DNA from: Flavobacteriales bacterium | GTDB taxonomy: Bacteria > Bacteroidota > Bacteroidia > Flavobacteriales_F > PHOS-HE28 | DNA length: 64,000 nt | Direction: 5' to 3' | Assembly (NCBI GenBank): GCA_016710015.1 | Contig: JADJLR010000003.1 | Coordinates: forward strand, 1 to 64,000 | Part shown: positions 51,737 through 62,533 of the stretch, in pieces | How positions within the stretch are numbered: the first letter of the stretch is position 1 | Layout of the letters: each line of letters begins with the position of its first letter | Program-made: the position numbers and the translations under genes | Notes under the pieces: model-generated | What the model was told of the DNA's origin: nothing | Databases searched by the model: none | Seen by the model: the letters and a program-made list of their open reading frames with translations, nothing else

Positions 51737-53224
51737 ATGCGCTTTACTGCCCTTGCGATCTTTTTGGGACTCTCGTGCGCAACCGCTGCTCAGAACTGGG
51801 CGCTCATCAACCCGGACTACAAGTACAACTATAGCAACGACGGGACGGATACGATCAGTGATCAGATCCGTGTCATGGACATTGATACTTTGGGTGTAGA
51901 TAGCATGGAGTTCCAACTGAACGGGGTCATAGAGTTGCTAGAATCGACCCAACCTACTGCGGAAAATTGCTGGAGCAACTATCCTATACTGCTGAACGCC
52001 CCGCAATTCTTGGGCGGCCGTCTTATCCGGTCCGGATCGAATTGGTGGATGATCGATGTGGATACGACACTTGTGCGCGTGGGGGAAGGACTTGGACAGC
52101 AATGGACCGGGTCCAGTGGCATCTCAGGGACCGTGGAAACAATGGAGATGATCACCATTCTTGGCGAGATGGACAGTGTGAAATGGATGAGCTTCTCGAA
52201 TGGGGTCATTCTTGGTTTGAGTAAAGAACATGGCTTAATAGAGTACGTGCGCGATACGGTGCATTTTGACTTGATCGGAATTCAAGGAGGCATAGACCTC
52301 GGGGAGCGATTCCCGACGATGGTTGATCTCTTTGACTACCAGCCCGGGGATATACTTGAGTACAGAGGCGATGGGTCGAGCACGGACGGCACGTGCAATT
52401 ATTCATGGAACTATATCAACAGATACGAGTTTGTACAACGGACCGAGTTGCTGACACGCACAGAGTACCTTGTCCAAAAGACATCAAGCTTCGACCATAC
52501 CGGATACATTCTATGGACCTCAATTCCATGTGGAGAGTACACATACAGCACAAACACGCTCATCTCGTTCAACGTCGAACATGATTCATGGACCATCGAT
52601 AACGAACTTGGCAACCAGATGTTGAACTCCCTTTGGCCAGGCGCTTATTCCAAACCAGATCCGAATTCGGAGGACGGAGAATTCGGCTTATATCATGGGG
52701 GAATTCGATGGCGTGCAAGGAAGGATCAAACAGGGCGTTACGTTCTCGACTCGGACTACTTCGACGAGACCAATTGGGAGTCTGCACCAACCGTGATCCA
52801 ATGCATTCAAGATAGTCTTGGGTCGATCGGCTTCGACCGAGAAACCATTCGTTTCGTTGAAGGTATTGGACGTACTCGCGCTGTGGGCCATCATTTCGAA
52901 GATAGCTTTTCTGATTCCTTGTGGGCGTATTCAATCGGAAACGAACATGTTGGAACGCCCACATCGATAAGTGTCATACTTGGCATTAACAGCGAAGGAT
53001 CCGTACCGCTGAAATTCTTCCCAGATCCTGCCGGTGAGCACATTCAAATATCCAACAGCACCACTGGTCAAGTCGTTCGGATATCTGACCTGAACGGTCG
53101 ACTCGTTGTACAGCAGCAGGTCACCTCCGAGCAAGAAGTCATCGATGTGCAAGCCCTTCAACCGGGAGCCTATGTCTTAATGGTCGATGGCTTCGTCCCG
53201 CAGCGCTTCATGATCGTGCGTTAG
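51737..53224 (+). CDS. T9SS-sorted secreted protein
   Basis: The 495-residue product has a signal peptide (FTALAIFLGLSCATAAQ) and a long unrecognised extracellular part rich in W, Y, D and S. A T9SS type A end follows (LKFFPDPAGEHIQISNSTTGQ region, then VVRISDLNGRLVVQQQV and GAYVLMVDGFVPQRFMIV). TATCTTCA at 51714-51721 is a promoter-like box 15 bp before the ATG. It overlaps by one base a weak extension of the hutU frame, but the genes are probably independent. Confidence 0.8.
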   Translation: MRFTALAIFLGLSCATAAQNWALINPDYKYNYSNDGTDTISDQIRVMDIDTLGVDSMEFQLNGVIELLESTQPTAENCWSNYPILLNAPQFLGGRLIRSGSNWWMIDVDTTLVRVGEGLGQQWTGSSGISGTVETMEMITILGEMDSVKWMSFSNGVILGLSKEHGLIEYVRDTVHFDLIGIQGGIDLGERFPTMVDLFDYQPGDILEYRGDGSSTDGTCNYSWNYINRYEFVQRTELLTRTEYLVQKTSSFDHTGYILWTSIPCGEYTYSTNTLISFNVEHDSWTIDNELGNQMLNSLWPGAYSKPDPNSEDGEFGLYHGGIRWRARKDQTGRYVLDSDYFDETNWESAPTVIQCIQDSLGSIGFDRETIRFVEGIGRTRAVGHHFEDSFSDSLWAYSIGNEHVGTPTSISVILGINSEGSVPLKFFPDPAGEHIQISNSTTGQVVRISDLNGRLVVQQQVTSEQEVIDVQALQPGAYVLMVDGFVPQRFMIVR

Positions 53225-53250
53225 TGCGCTCCGAGTGCGATCTTCGCAGC

Positions 53251-55278
<2,028 letters not shown>

Positions 55279-55391
55279 GGGGATCAACTAAATTTCTGAT
55301 CATTTTCGTACTCCGACCCAACTTCGGGGTCGAATGCGACGTGTATGGAGTTGAACCACACGATCTACTTGAACCAAAAGACCCATTCGAA

Positions 55392-56921
55392 ATGAACCTA
55401 CGCTCACTCCTTCTCGGCCCTGCCTTGATCCTAGGACTTGTTGCCTTCGCACAACCCACCCCGCCTTATCCGGTCACGGTCAGCGGCTATGTGAACGGAT
55501 GCTCACCCGGAAACGCGGTGGTCACCATCACGACCGTTCAGAACACATTGCCTGCTATCAACATGACCGTACAGTTGGACTCGAACTGCAATTACTTCGC
55601 GATGTTCGAAATGGATTCCCCAGTGGGCTGGTTCCAAGTGACCTCCCCATGCAACGGTGCCATGCAGACCGGAACGGGGAATTATTCCGTGAACACCTTC
55701 GATACGCTCTCCGTGGTGATCGACCTCAACTGTGGAGGGGCCATTGTGGACTGCCTCGGCGTTCCGAATGGACCTGCACTTCCGGGGACCGCTTGTACTA
55801 CATTTCTAGGAATACCCGGTACATGGAGCGCATCCTGCACCTGTGTTGCGAACACCACGAATTGTGCGGCCTGCTTCACGACCACCCAAGCTTCCAGTCC
55901 TGCTCAGGGCGACATTCCATTCATGGCCCAGTTCACCAACTGCTCTTCTGGCGGTGTGGCCCCATACACCTATGCATGGTCCTTGGATGGTGGCTTGACC
56001 TTTGAAGCCACAACGGCCGACCTTACCACCGAATTCACCGCTGGCATTTACAGTGTTTGTCTCTTGATGAGCAGTTCCGACGGCTGCACCAGCATGACCT
56101 GCGACAGCTTGGTGGTCGACAACAATGGCATCATCAACCCTGGTTCCGGGATGTTCGATTGCCTACAGATCCCGAACGGGCCGAACGTTCCAGGTACTCC
56201 GTGCAGCTTGCCCGGATCCAATGAACTTGGCATGTGGAACGCGGCCTGCATCTGCGTACCCGACTCTGCGACCACCACATGTGAGGCCGGCTTCTTCGTG
56301 ATGCAGGCCTACCAGTGGGTGGATTCCGCATCGAACCCCAATGGAGGTGGCGGCGAACCCATCCCGAACGAATTGTGGCTGTGGAACTTGAGCGGCGGAG
56401 GCACCGGTAACTTCCAATTCCTGTGGACTTGGGGCGACGGAAGCTCTTCAACCACCGCCTTCCCTTCGCATACGTATGCTGGCAGCGGCACCTACACGAT
56501 CTGCCTCACGATCAACGACAATGCGGGTTGCACATCGACCTATTGTCAGGACATCACAGTGGATGGGGATGGTATCCTCGGTGGCTTCGTGGGCGCTGGT
56601 AACCGCGCCACTGTTACGATCAATGTGATGAATCCGCTTTCGGTCGGTGTAACGGAACTGCCAACGCTTTCCGGTTTGAACGCCTGGCCGAATCCGGTGA
56701 ACGACGTACTGAACATTGCATTGGAAAGCCGCATGAAGGGCAACCTGCGCATCACCATCACGGACTTGAGCGGTCGTGTGGTAGCGAATGACACCCGTTC
56801 CATCAATGATCGTCGGAACAGCATGAGCGTGTCCGTGGCCGAACTCAACGCAGGTCTTTACATGATCACGATCAGCAACGGAACGGCCACCCTGAGCGAA
56901 CGGTTCGTGAAGGTGCGCTGA
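55392..56921 (+). CDS. PKD-domain T9SS-sorted secreted protein
   Basis: The 509-residue product has a signal peptide (LRSLLLGPALILGLVAFAQ) and two modules with LGVPNGPALPGTAC / LQIPNGPNVPGTPC. A PKD domain at about 335-395 (FQFLWTWGDGSSSTTAFPSHTY, then GTYTICLTINDNAGC) follows an earlier PKD-like unit (TYAWSLDGG...YSVCLLMSSSDGC). The T9SS end is LNAWPNPVNDVLNIALES...NAGLYMITISNGTAT. It is rich in paired cysteines. It is likely displayed on the surface and may bind proteins or sugars. A hairpin follows 17 bp after the stop. Confidence 0.88.
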   Translation: MNLRSLLLGPALILGLVAFAQPTPPYPVTVSGYVNGCSPGNAVVTITTVQNTLPAINMTVQLDSNCNYFAMFEMDSPVGWFQVTSPCNGAMQTGTGNYSVNTFDTLSVVIDLNCGGAIVDCLGVPNGPALPGTACTTFLGIPGTWSASCTCVANTTNCAACFTTTQASSPAQGDIPFMAQFTNCSSGGVAPYTYAWSLDGGLTFEATTADLTTEFTAGIYSVCLLMSSSDGCTSMTCDSLVVDNNGIINPGSGMFDCLQIPNGPNVPGTPCSLPGSNELGMWNAACICVPDSATTTCEAGFFVMQAYQWVDSASNPNGGGGEPIPNELWLWNLSGGGTGNFQFLWTWGDGSSSTTAFPSHTYAGSGTYTICLTINDNAGCTSTYCQDITVDGDGILGGFVGAGNRATVTINVMNPLSVGVTELPTLSGLNAWPNPVNDVLNIALESRMKGNLRITITDLSGRVVANDTRSINDRRNSMSVSVAELNAGLYMITISNGTATLSERFVKVR

Positions 56922-56938
56922 TCCATGACCCTCGATGT

Positions 56939-56970
56939 GGAAAGGCGTCCGAATTCGCGGGCGCCTTTCC
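56939..56970 (+). terminator. hairpin between the PKD gene and the sigma gene
   Basis: GGAAAGGCG (56939-56947) and CGCCTTTCC (56962-56970) form a perfect 9-bp stem with a 14-nt loop. The sigma ATG is 10 bp further, so it may end the PKD transcript or lie in the leader of the sigma gene. Confidence 0.6.
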
Positions 56971-56979
56971 GCATACCGC

Positions 56980-57537
56980 ATGGTGGACGAATCACTCATA
57001 GCCCGGTGCATCCGCGAGGAACCCAAGGCCCAGTACGAAATGTACCGCGCCTTGTACGGGATGATGATGTCGATCTGTTCACGGTATGAACGCAACCGCC
57101 AGGATGCTGCGGCACTGATGAATCAGGGTTTCTTGAAGATCCTGCAAAACCTGGGAAAGAAACGTTCCGAGGTGCCTTTTGAACCGTGGGCACGGCGGAT
57201 CGTGATCAACACGGTGATCGACGGATACCGGAAAGAACGCGAACGGAAGGAACAGGAAACAATGGAGCAGCCACTGGAACAGATACCGACCGCAGAGGTG
57301 AACGATTACTTGCGCCAGATGGAAGCGGAAGCCTTCGCTGAACTGCTCGAGTGCGTGCCGAAGATGTCGCGCAATGTGTTCAACCTGTTCGCGATCGATG
57401 GTTTCGCCCACGCCGAGATCGCCCAATTGCTGAACATCAGCGAGGGCACATCGAAGTGGCACGTGTCCAACGCACGCGGCATTCTTCAGCAGGCGATCGC
57501 TCGGTTGGCGGTCACTTCAAACAGCACAACACGATGA
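56980..57537 (+). CDS. ECF-type RNA polymerase sigma factor
   Basis: The 185-residue product has region 2 at about 8-75 (YEMYRALYGMMMSICSRYERN, then FEPWARRIVINTVIDGYRK). Region 4 at about 115-170 reads MSRNVFNLFAIDGFAHAEIAQLLNISEGTSKWHVSNARG, shown by the HTH part AEIAQLLNISEGTSKWHVS. The ATG at 56980 begins MVDESLIARCIRE. Its stop overlaps the ATG of the next gene (ATGA), the usual sign of a sigma and its controller. Confidence 0.9.
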   Translation: MVDESLIARCIREEPKAQYEMYRALYGMMMSICSRYERNRQDAAALMNQGFLKILQNLGKKRSEVPFEPWARRIVINTVIDGYRKERERKEQETMEQPLEQIPTAEVNDYLRQMEAEAFAELLECVPKMSRNVFNLFAIDGFAHAEIAQLLNISEGTSKWHVSNARGILQQAIARLAVTSNSTTR

Positions 57538-59330
57538 GCGAACGGAACGAATTCGACGAACTGGCCCGACGCAAGTTGGAGGAGCGGGGATCCATTTTCC
57601 GTGAGTCCGATTGGTCGGCCGCAGAGCGTTTGATCGCAGCGCAGCGCCGCACTTCGGGTGGATGGAAGCACTGGGCCATCGGAGCGGTCGCTCTCATCCT
57701 GATCGGTGCCGCAACATGGTGGATCAATGCGGATCCAGCAGCGGAAAAGCAACTTGGTTACACGGCACTGCAGCACGCGAACGGATCGGCTTCGGTAGCT
57801 CCACCAGTGGATCGTGTGGAGTCTGAGCCAGCGAGCAACTCTGACCAACAGAACGCGCAACAAGATGGAGCCGGAACCGAGAATTCGATCAAGAGCCCAT
57901 CAACGAATGCGCCCAAGCTTTCTGGCACAGGGACGACCGACATCTCGATGCCAGCCATCTCCGCAAGCCAGCACAGGTCATCCACACCGAAGAAGTCCAA
58001 AAAGGATCGCTCCCGTGGAACCGAACCATCACCAACTGGACGATCCAGCGCACCTGTTGACTCAGAGAGTGAGACCACATTGTTGCCAAAGGACGCGGAT
58101 ACGTTCACAGCACTATTGACCCGCGAAGACCCTCCGGTGATCACCGATGACCAAGAGGAGGAAACAACGTCTGCACCGAACACGAATGCGGTCCTACCCA
58201 ACTTGGATCCCGTATCAACGAACGAACCTGCGTCCGATACAACGGATGGGTCCAGCGACTTGGAAACCTCCGCCCGAACGACGGTTGCTACGGAGCCACC
58301 GCTCGGAGAAGAAATGGAGGGAGTTGATGAAATGCACCCAATGAGCATTTTGCAAGACCGAACAGAAGAAGTGGTCGGTATGGAAGTACCAGGTGTGTAC
58401 GAAGCACCTCCCACAACGGAACCCGGATCGGATCGGACGAACGCAGAAGGGGGCCACGCGGAAGCGGTCATCGGAGTGGAAAGCGACGCAATGAATTCCA
58501 CCCGAACGCAGGATTCCGCGCTGACCGTTCCACCGGAAGTATCTCCCATGAGTGTGGTGCCGGCATCTTCGCCTTGGGAGATCGGTGTGCTGTTCGGTGG
58601 CCTTCGCTCAACCAGTAAATACACCGATGGCAACAGTGCTGAATGGAGCGACGGACTCAAGGGCCACTGGGCACCTGCATTCGGGGCGGAAGTGATGCGC
58701 ATGGGCAGGAACTTCGGTATCGGAAGTGGCATCCACTATTCCACCTACGAAGAGGAACTCACGGTTGAAGCACGGTCGTTGACCAACACGGTGATCCGGG
58801 ACAGCAACTACTTCCAACCTATCGATACAACGCTCTTGTATGTGTTGGGGAATGTGGTGATCGATGGACAAGAGTGGTACGTCACGGAAAGCCGCGATAC
58901 GACGATCATCTTCCTCATTCTCGGCACGAACACGTTCAGCAGCACCCGTCAGTTGATCGATGCACTGCGCGTTGTGAACCGCGTGAGCTACGTGGAGATC
59001 CCATTGCTTTTGGATGCACATGTGACGCAAGGTCCGTGGATGCTCGGTCTTCGTGGTGGCCCAACGATCGGTGTGCTCACTGGGCGCAGGGGCACATTGC
59101 CGAATGCGGAATTCGATGGGTACACACCCTTCACCACGGAACAATTCCGCAGGACGCAACTTGGTGTCACCGCTCGTGCATACATCCGATACAAGTTCGG
59201 GAACGGCTGGTCGTTGGGGGTCGAACCCACGTGGCGAACGCAACTTGGCAACGCGTTCAGTAGCGGAGATCTGGTGCGCACCAACAGCGGGGTCGGCGGA
59301 ATGTTCAGCGTGACGTACCGGTTGCGGTAG
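57534..59330 (+). CDS. membrane-anchored protein with outer-membrane beta-barrel C-terminus, probable sigma-linked regulator
   Basis: The 598-residue product has a short cytoplasmic N-part (1-44, DELARRKLEERGSIFRESDWSAAERLIA), a transmembrane helix (45-64, KHWAIGAVALILIGAATWW) and a linker of about 280 residues of low complexity (S, T, P, E). From about 345 to the end it has a beta-barrel-like domain (WEIGVLFGGLRSTSKY, WMLGLRGGPTIGVLTGR, YIRYKFGNGWSLGVEP, GMFSVTYRLR) ending in an aromatic/Arg pattern. Coupling to the ECF sigma suggests the N-part restrains sigma and the rest spans the periplasm to the outer membrane. This is inference. Confidence 0.78.
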   Translation: MSERNEFDELARRKLEERGSIFRESDWSAAERLIAAQRRTSGGWKHWAIGAVALILIGAATWWINADPAAEKQLGYTALQHANGSASVAPPVDRVESEPASNSDQQNAQQDGAGTENSIKSPSTNAPKLSGTGTTDISMPAISASQHRSSTPKKSKKDRSRGTEPSPTGRSSAPVDSESETTLLPKDADTFTALLTREDPPVITDDQEEETTSAPNTNAVLPNLDPVSTNEPASDTTDGSSDLETSARTTVATEPPLGEEMEGVDEMHPMSILQDRTEEVVGMEVPGVYEAPPTTEPGSDRTNAEGGHAEAVIGVESDAMNSTRTQDSALTVPPEVSPMSVVPASSPWEIGVLFGGLRSTSKYTDGNSAEWSDGLKGHWAPAFGAEVMRMGRNFGIGSGIHYSTYEEELTVEARSLTNTVIRDSNYFQPIDTTLLYVLGNVVIDGQEWYVTESRDTTIIFLILGTNTFSSTRQLIDALRVVNRVSYVEIPLLLDAHVTQGPWMLGLRGGPTIGVLTGRRGTLPNAEFDGYTPFTTEQFRRTQLGVTARAYIRYKFGNGWSLGVEPTWRTQLGNAFSSGDLVRTNSGVGGMFSVTYRLR

Positions 59331-59359
59331 TTCCTCGGGAACGTGCGAACTTGCACCGC

Positions 59360-59968
59360 ATGCGAGCGAGATCCTGGTGGTCCATCCTGACGATCGGCAT
59401 AGGCATATCCGCGTGCAACATGCACATGGCGAGCGAGCCGAACAACTTGGAGGAACTGGACGCTGTGGTACACGGTGATGTCCTACGTGCGGTGATCGAG
59501 ATCCCGGCAGGCACCGTGGAGAAGCGGCAATACGACCCAACGACGAACACGTTCCCCGTTGATACCCGGAACGGCGTTCCGCGTCGCATCACCTTCCTAC
59601 CCTATCCGGCCAATTACGGCTTCATCCCGGGCACGCGGATGAACAAGGATGAAGGAGGCGATGGCGATGCCGTGGATGTCTTCGTGCTTTGCGGCGCGAT
59701 CCCAACAGGAACTGTTCTGGAAGTGGAGCCCATCGGCGTGATCGAATTGCTGGATGCCGGTGAGCGCGACGACAAGCTGATCGCGGTTCCGGTGGATCCC
59801 GCTTTACGCACTGTGGATGCAGGAGATATCACGGAACTACCTGAGGCTGCACGCGACATCCTGGTGACCTGGTTGCTGAACTACGACCCCGTGGATGGCG
59901 CGGAATTGGTGGCCGTGAAGGGGAAACAGGAAGCGCTGGAAACTGTGAAGCGCTGGATCGTTCGTTGA
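59360..59968 (+). CDS. ppa: inorganic pyrophosphatase with lipoprotein signal
   Basis: The 202-residue product carries the family I pyrophosphatase core: IEIPAGTVEKRQYDP, LPYPANYGFIPGT, the signature DGDAVDVFVL (canonical DGDPLDV), and VEPIGVIELLDAGERDDKLIAVP cut to its parts. Uniquely, the N-terminus (WWSILTIGIGISAC) has a lipobox with Cys19, so the enzyme is likely a lipoprotein outside the cytoplasm. It could hydrolyse PPi or a related phosphate there. I chose ATG 59360 over an upstream TTG. It abuts pheT tail to tail. Confidence 0.87.
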   Translation: MRARSWWSILTIGIGISACNMHMASEPNNLEELDAVVHGDVLRAVIEIPAGTVEKRQYDPTTNTFPVDTRNGVPRRITFLPYPANYGFIPGTRMNKDEGGDGDAVDVFVLCGAIPTGTVLEVEPIGVIELLDAGERDDKLIAVPVDPALRTVDAGDITELPEAARDILVTWLLNYDPVDGAELVAVKGKQEALETVKRWIVR

Positions 59969-62392
59969 TCAGGATCGCACTTCCGCACCTACGCCCTTGG
60001 CCAATGCTTCGCGGATGCGGCCCATGGCCTTCTCCACCTGTTCGTCCGTGAGTGTGCGTGCATGGTCCTGCAACTGGAAACTGAGGGCATAGCTCTTCTT
60101 TCCAGCAGGCAACTTGTCCCCTTGGTAGACATCGAACAGGTCCACTTCCCGCAAGAGTTTCCGTTCCGCATTGAAGGCCAGTTCACGCAGTTGCTCGAAA
60201 CGAACGGCACCATCGATCAGCAAGCTCAGGTCGCGACGCGCCGCAGGGAACTTGGCCACTTCCTGATAGCCGATCCGATGTTGCATACATGCTTCCAATA
60301 GCGCTTGCTCATGGAGTTCGGCGTAATACACCGCCTGTCCAACATCACTCGCCTTCAATTGCGCGGCATCCACTTCACCGATCACACCCACCTTCCTGCC
60401 AGCCACCTCAATGCGGTGTGCATTCCTCAGCAAGGGATGCTCCATCGGCACCCATGCGGCTTCACTGATCAGGCCCAGACGTGAAAGCAACAACTCCACC
60501 TCTTCTTTTGCATCGGCCAACTCGCTCTTGCGGTCATCCGAGCGCCAACGCTCCAAATAGCGTCGTCCGGTCAAAGTGATCGCGAGGGTCGGTGTCTCCA
60601 CTGTTCCATTGGCACTGGTGCGGTACGTCCGGCCACGTTCGAAGAAACGCAGATCACGATGCTGACGGTTGTTGTTGTAGGCAATGGCGGAGAGTGCACC
60701 AAAGAGCATGGTGGGCCGCAATACATCCAATTCGGTACTGAGTGGGTTCTGCAACCGCACCAGATCGGTGTTGTCCTGCTCACTGCGTGATCCATTCACC
60801 AACGAAGGGGCCATGATCTCGCGTAGGCCACGCGACACCAATTGAGCACCCAGTTGCGCACCGAGGCTTTCGCTGTTCAACGGCGACTGGACCACTGGAG
60901 GACAGAGCAAGCGTTCCGGGACCGGCACTTCATCGTATCCATGGATGCGCAGGATCTCTTCGATCACATCCGCAGGGCGCGTCACCTCGGTACGGTAACT
61001 CGGAGGCATCACGGCCAGACCCGTCGCACTGCGCTCCCCGATCCGGAAGTCGAGCAATTCCAACACCCGGACCACATCGTCCGGTGCGATGGTGATCCCC
61101 GTGAGGCGATCACATGCGGCGAAAGAAAGATCGATCCACTTTGCCTCTTTCGGTCGATGATCGATGTCGGTGATCGATGATGCAACACGAGCACCGGCCA
61201 ACTCGTGCAACAACAAGGCAGCTCGTTTCAAGGCATACACCGTCAATTCGGGATCCACTCCACGTTCGAAACGGAACGACGCATCGGTGTTCAACCCATG
61301 TCGTCGTGCGGTGCGACGAACGGACGTGGCGTTGAAACAAGCACTCTCCAAGAACACGGTGACCGTATTATCGGTAACGCCGCTATCGATACCACCGAAC
61401 ACCCCTGCGATACAGGCAGGGGTCTCAGCATCGGCGATCACGAGGTCCTCGTTCGTAAGTTCCAAAGACCTGCCATCCAAGGCAGTGAAAGGCTCCGCCG
61501 CACGCGCTTTTCGCACCACGATCCGTCGGCCGTTCAACCGATCGGCATCGAAGGCATGTAGCGGTTGTCCCAATTCGTGCTGCACGTAATTCGTCACATC
61601 CACTATGTTGTTGATCGGCTTCAGTCCAATGGCCAACAACCGTTCCTGCATCCACTTCGGCGACGAGCCCACCTTGACATCGCGGAGCGTGACCCCAGCA
61701 TAGCGCGGACAAGCCTCCGTGTCCTGCACCTCCACCGCAACGGCATCCGGTTCATGGATCTCGGACCATGCTTCTACGGAAGGAAGACCGAAAGTGACCG
61801 TGGCTCCGGTACGGTACACTTGCGCAGCGCGCAGATCACGCGCCACGCCCACATGTCCCATGGCATCCGTTCGGTTCGGGGTTAGGCCGATCTCCAACAC
61901 ATGATCGGAACGCAAGCCCAAGAATTCCGATGCGGCCATTCCGATCGGTGCGACCGCATCCAGGACCATGATCCCAGCGTGACTCTTACCCAAGCCGAGT
62001 TCATCCTCCGCGCAGATCATGCCGTGGCTTTCTTGTCCGCGGATCTTGCTCTTCTTGATCGGAAAGCTGGTACCGTCCGGCAGATGGATGATGGTGCCCA
62101 CGGTGGCCACCATGACCTTCTGTCCCACCCCTACATTGGGTGCTCCACAAACGATCTGCAGCATCTCCTCCTGCCCAACATCCACATGTGTCACACTTAA
62201 CCGATCAGCGTCCGGATGCGGGACACACTCCACCACGTGGCCAACGACCACACCGGCCAACATGCCCTTCACCGGCTCGAATAATTCGACACTCTCGGTT
62301 TCCAGTCCAGTGCTGGTGAGCACGTTCGCCGCTTGCTGCGGGGTAAGGTCCGTATCGATGTATTGCCGAAGCCAGTTCCAAGAGATGCGCAT
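59969..62392 (-). CDS. pheT: phenylalanine--tRNA ligase beta subunit
   Basis: The 807-residue product has an N-terminal tRNA-binding domain (VVVGHVVECVPHPDADRLSVTHV region near 40-65). The B3/B4 part shows GLTPNRTDAMGHVGVARDL and a B5 domain (RLTGITIAPDDVVRVLELLDF, region near 420). The catalytic-like core has ADVIEEILRIHGYDEVP, followed by the ferredoxin-fold anticodon-binding end (FPAARRDLSLLIDGAVRF...KKSYALSFQLQDHARTLTDE). The start MRISWNWLRQYID at 62392 is standard. pheS is not in the window. Confidence 0.95.
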   Translation of the reverse strand: MRISWNWLRQYIDTDLTPQQAANVLTSTGLETESVELFEPVKGMLAGVVVGHVVECVPHPDADRLSVTHVDVGQEEMLQIVCGAPNVGVGQKVMVATVGTIIHLPDGTSFPIKKSKIRGQESHGMICAEDELGLGKSHAGIMVLDAVAPIGMAASEFLGLRSDHVLEIGLTPNRTDAMGHVGVARDLRAAQVYRTGATVTFGLPSVEAWSEIHEPDAVAVEVQDTEACPRYAGVTLRDVKVGSSPKWMQERLLAIGLKPINNIVDVTNYVQHELGQPLHAFDADRLNGRRIVVRKARAAEPFTALDGRSLELTNEDLVIADAETPACIAGVFGGIDSGVTDNTVTVFLESACFNATSVRRTARRHGLNTDASFRFERGVDPELTVYALKRAALLLHELAGARVASSITDIDHRPKEAKWIDLSFAACDRLTGITIAPDDVVRVLELLDFRIGERSATGLAVMPPSYRTEVTRPADVIEEILRIHGYDEVPVPERLLCPPVVQSPLNSESLGAQLGAQLVSRGLREIMAPSLVNGSRSEQDNTDLVRLQNPLSTELDVLRPTMLFGALSAIAYNNNRQHRDLRFFERGRTYRTSANGTVETPTLAITLTGRRYLERWRSDDRKSELADAKEEVELLLSRLGLISEAAWVPMEHPLLRNAHRIEVAGRKVGVIGEVDAAQLKASDVGQAVYYAELHEQALLEACMQHRIGYQEVAKFPAARRDLSLLIDGAVRFEQLRELAFNAERKLLREVDLFDVYQGDKLPAGKKSYALSFQLQDHARTLTDEQVEKAMGRIREALAKGVGAEVRS

Positions 62393-62533
62393 GATGATCG
62401 CCGAAACCTCGACGAGGGGGATGGTCCAAAGTGGTCGGCGAAGATACCGAAGGGGGCGCGCCGCATCGCCGTAGTATGGGGAATCCACCGACTAGCGGAC
62501 ACACGACCACTGGTCAAGGATAGATTTGCTGCG

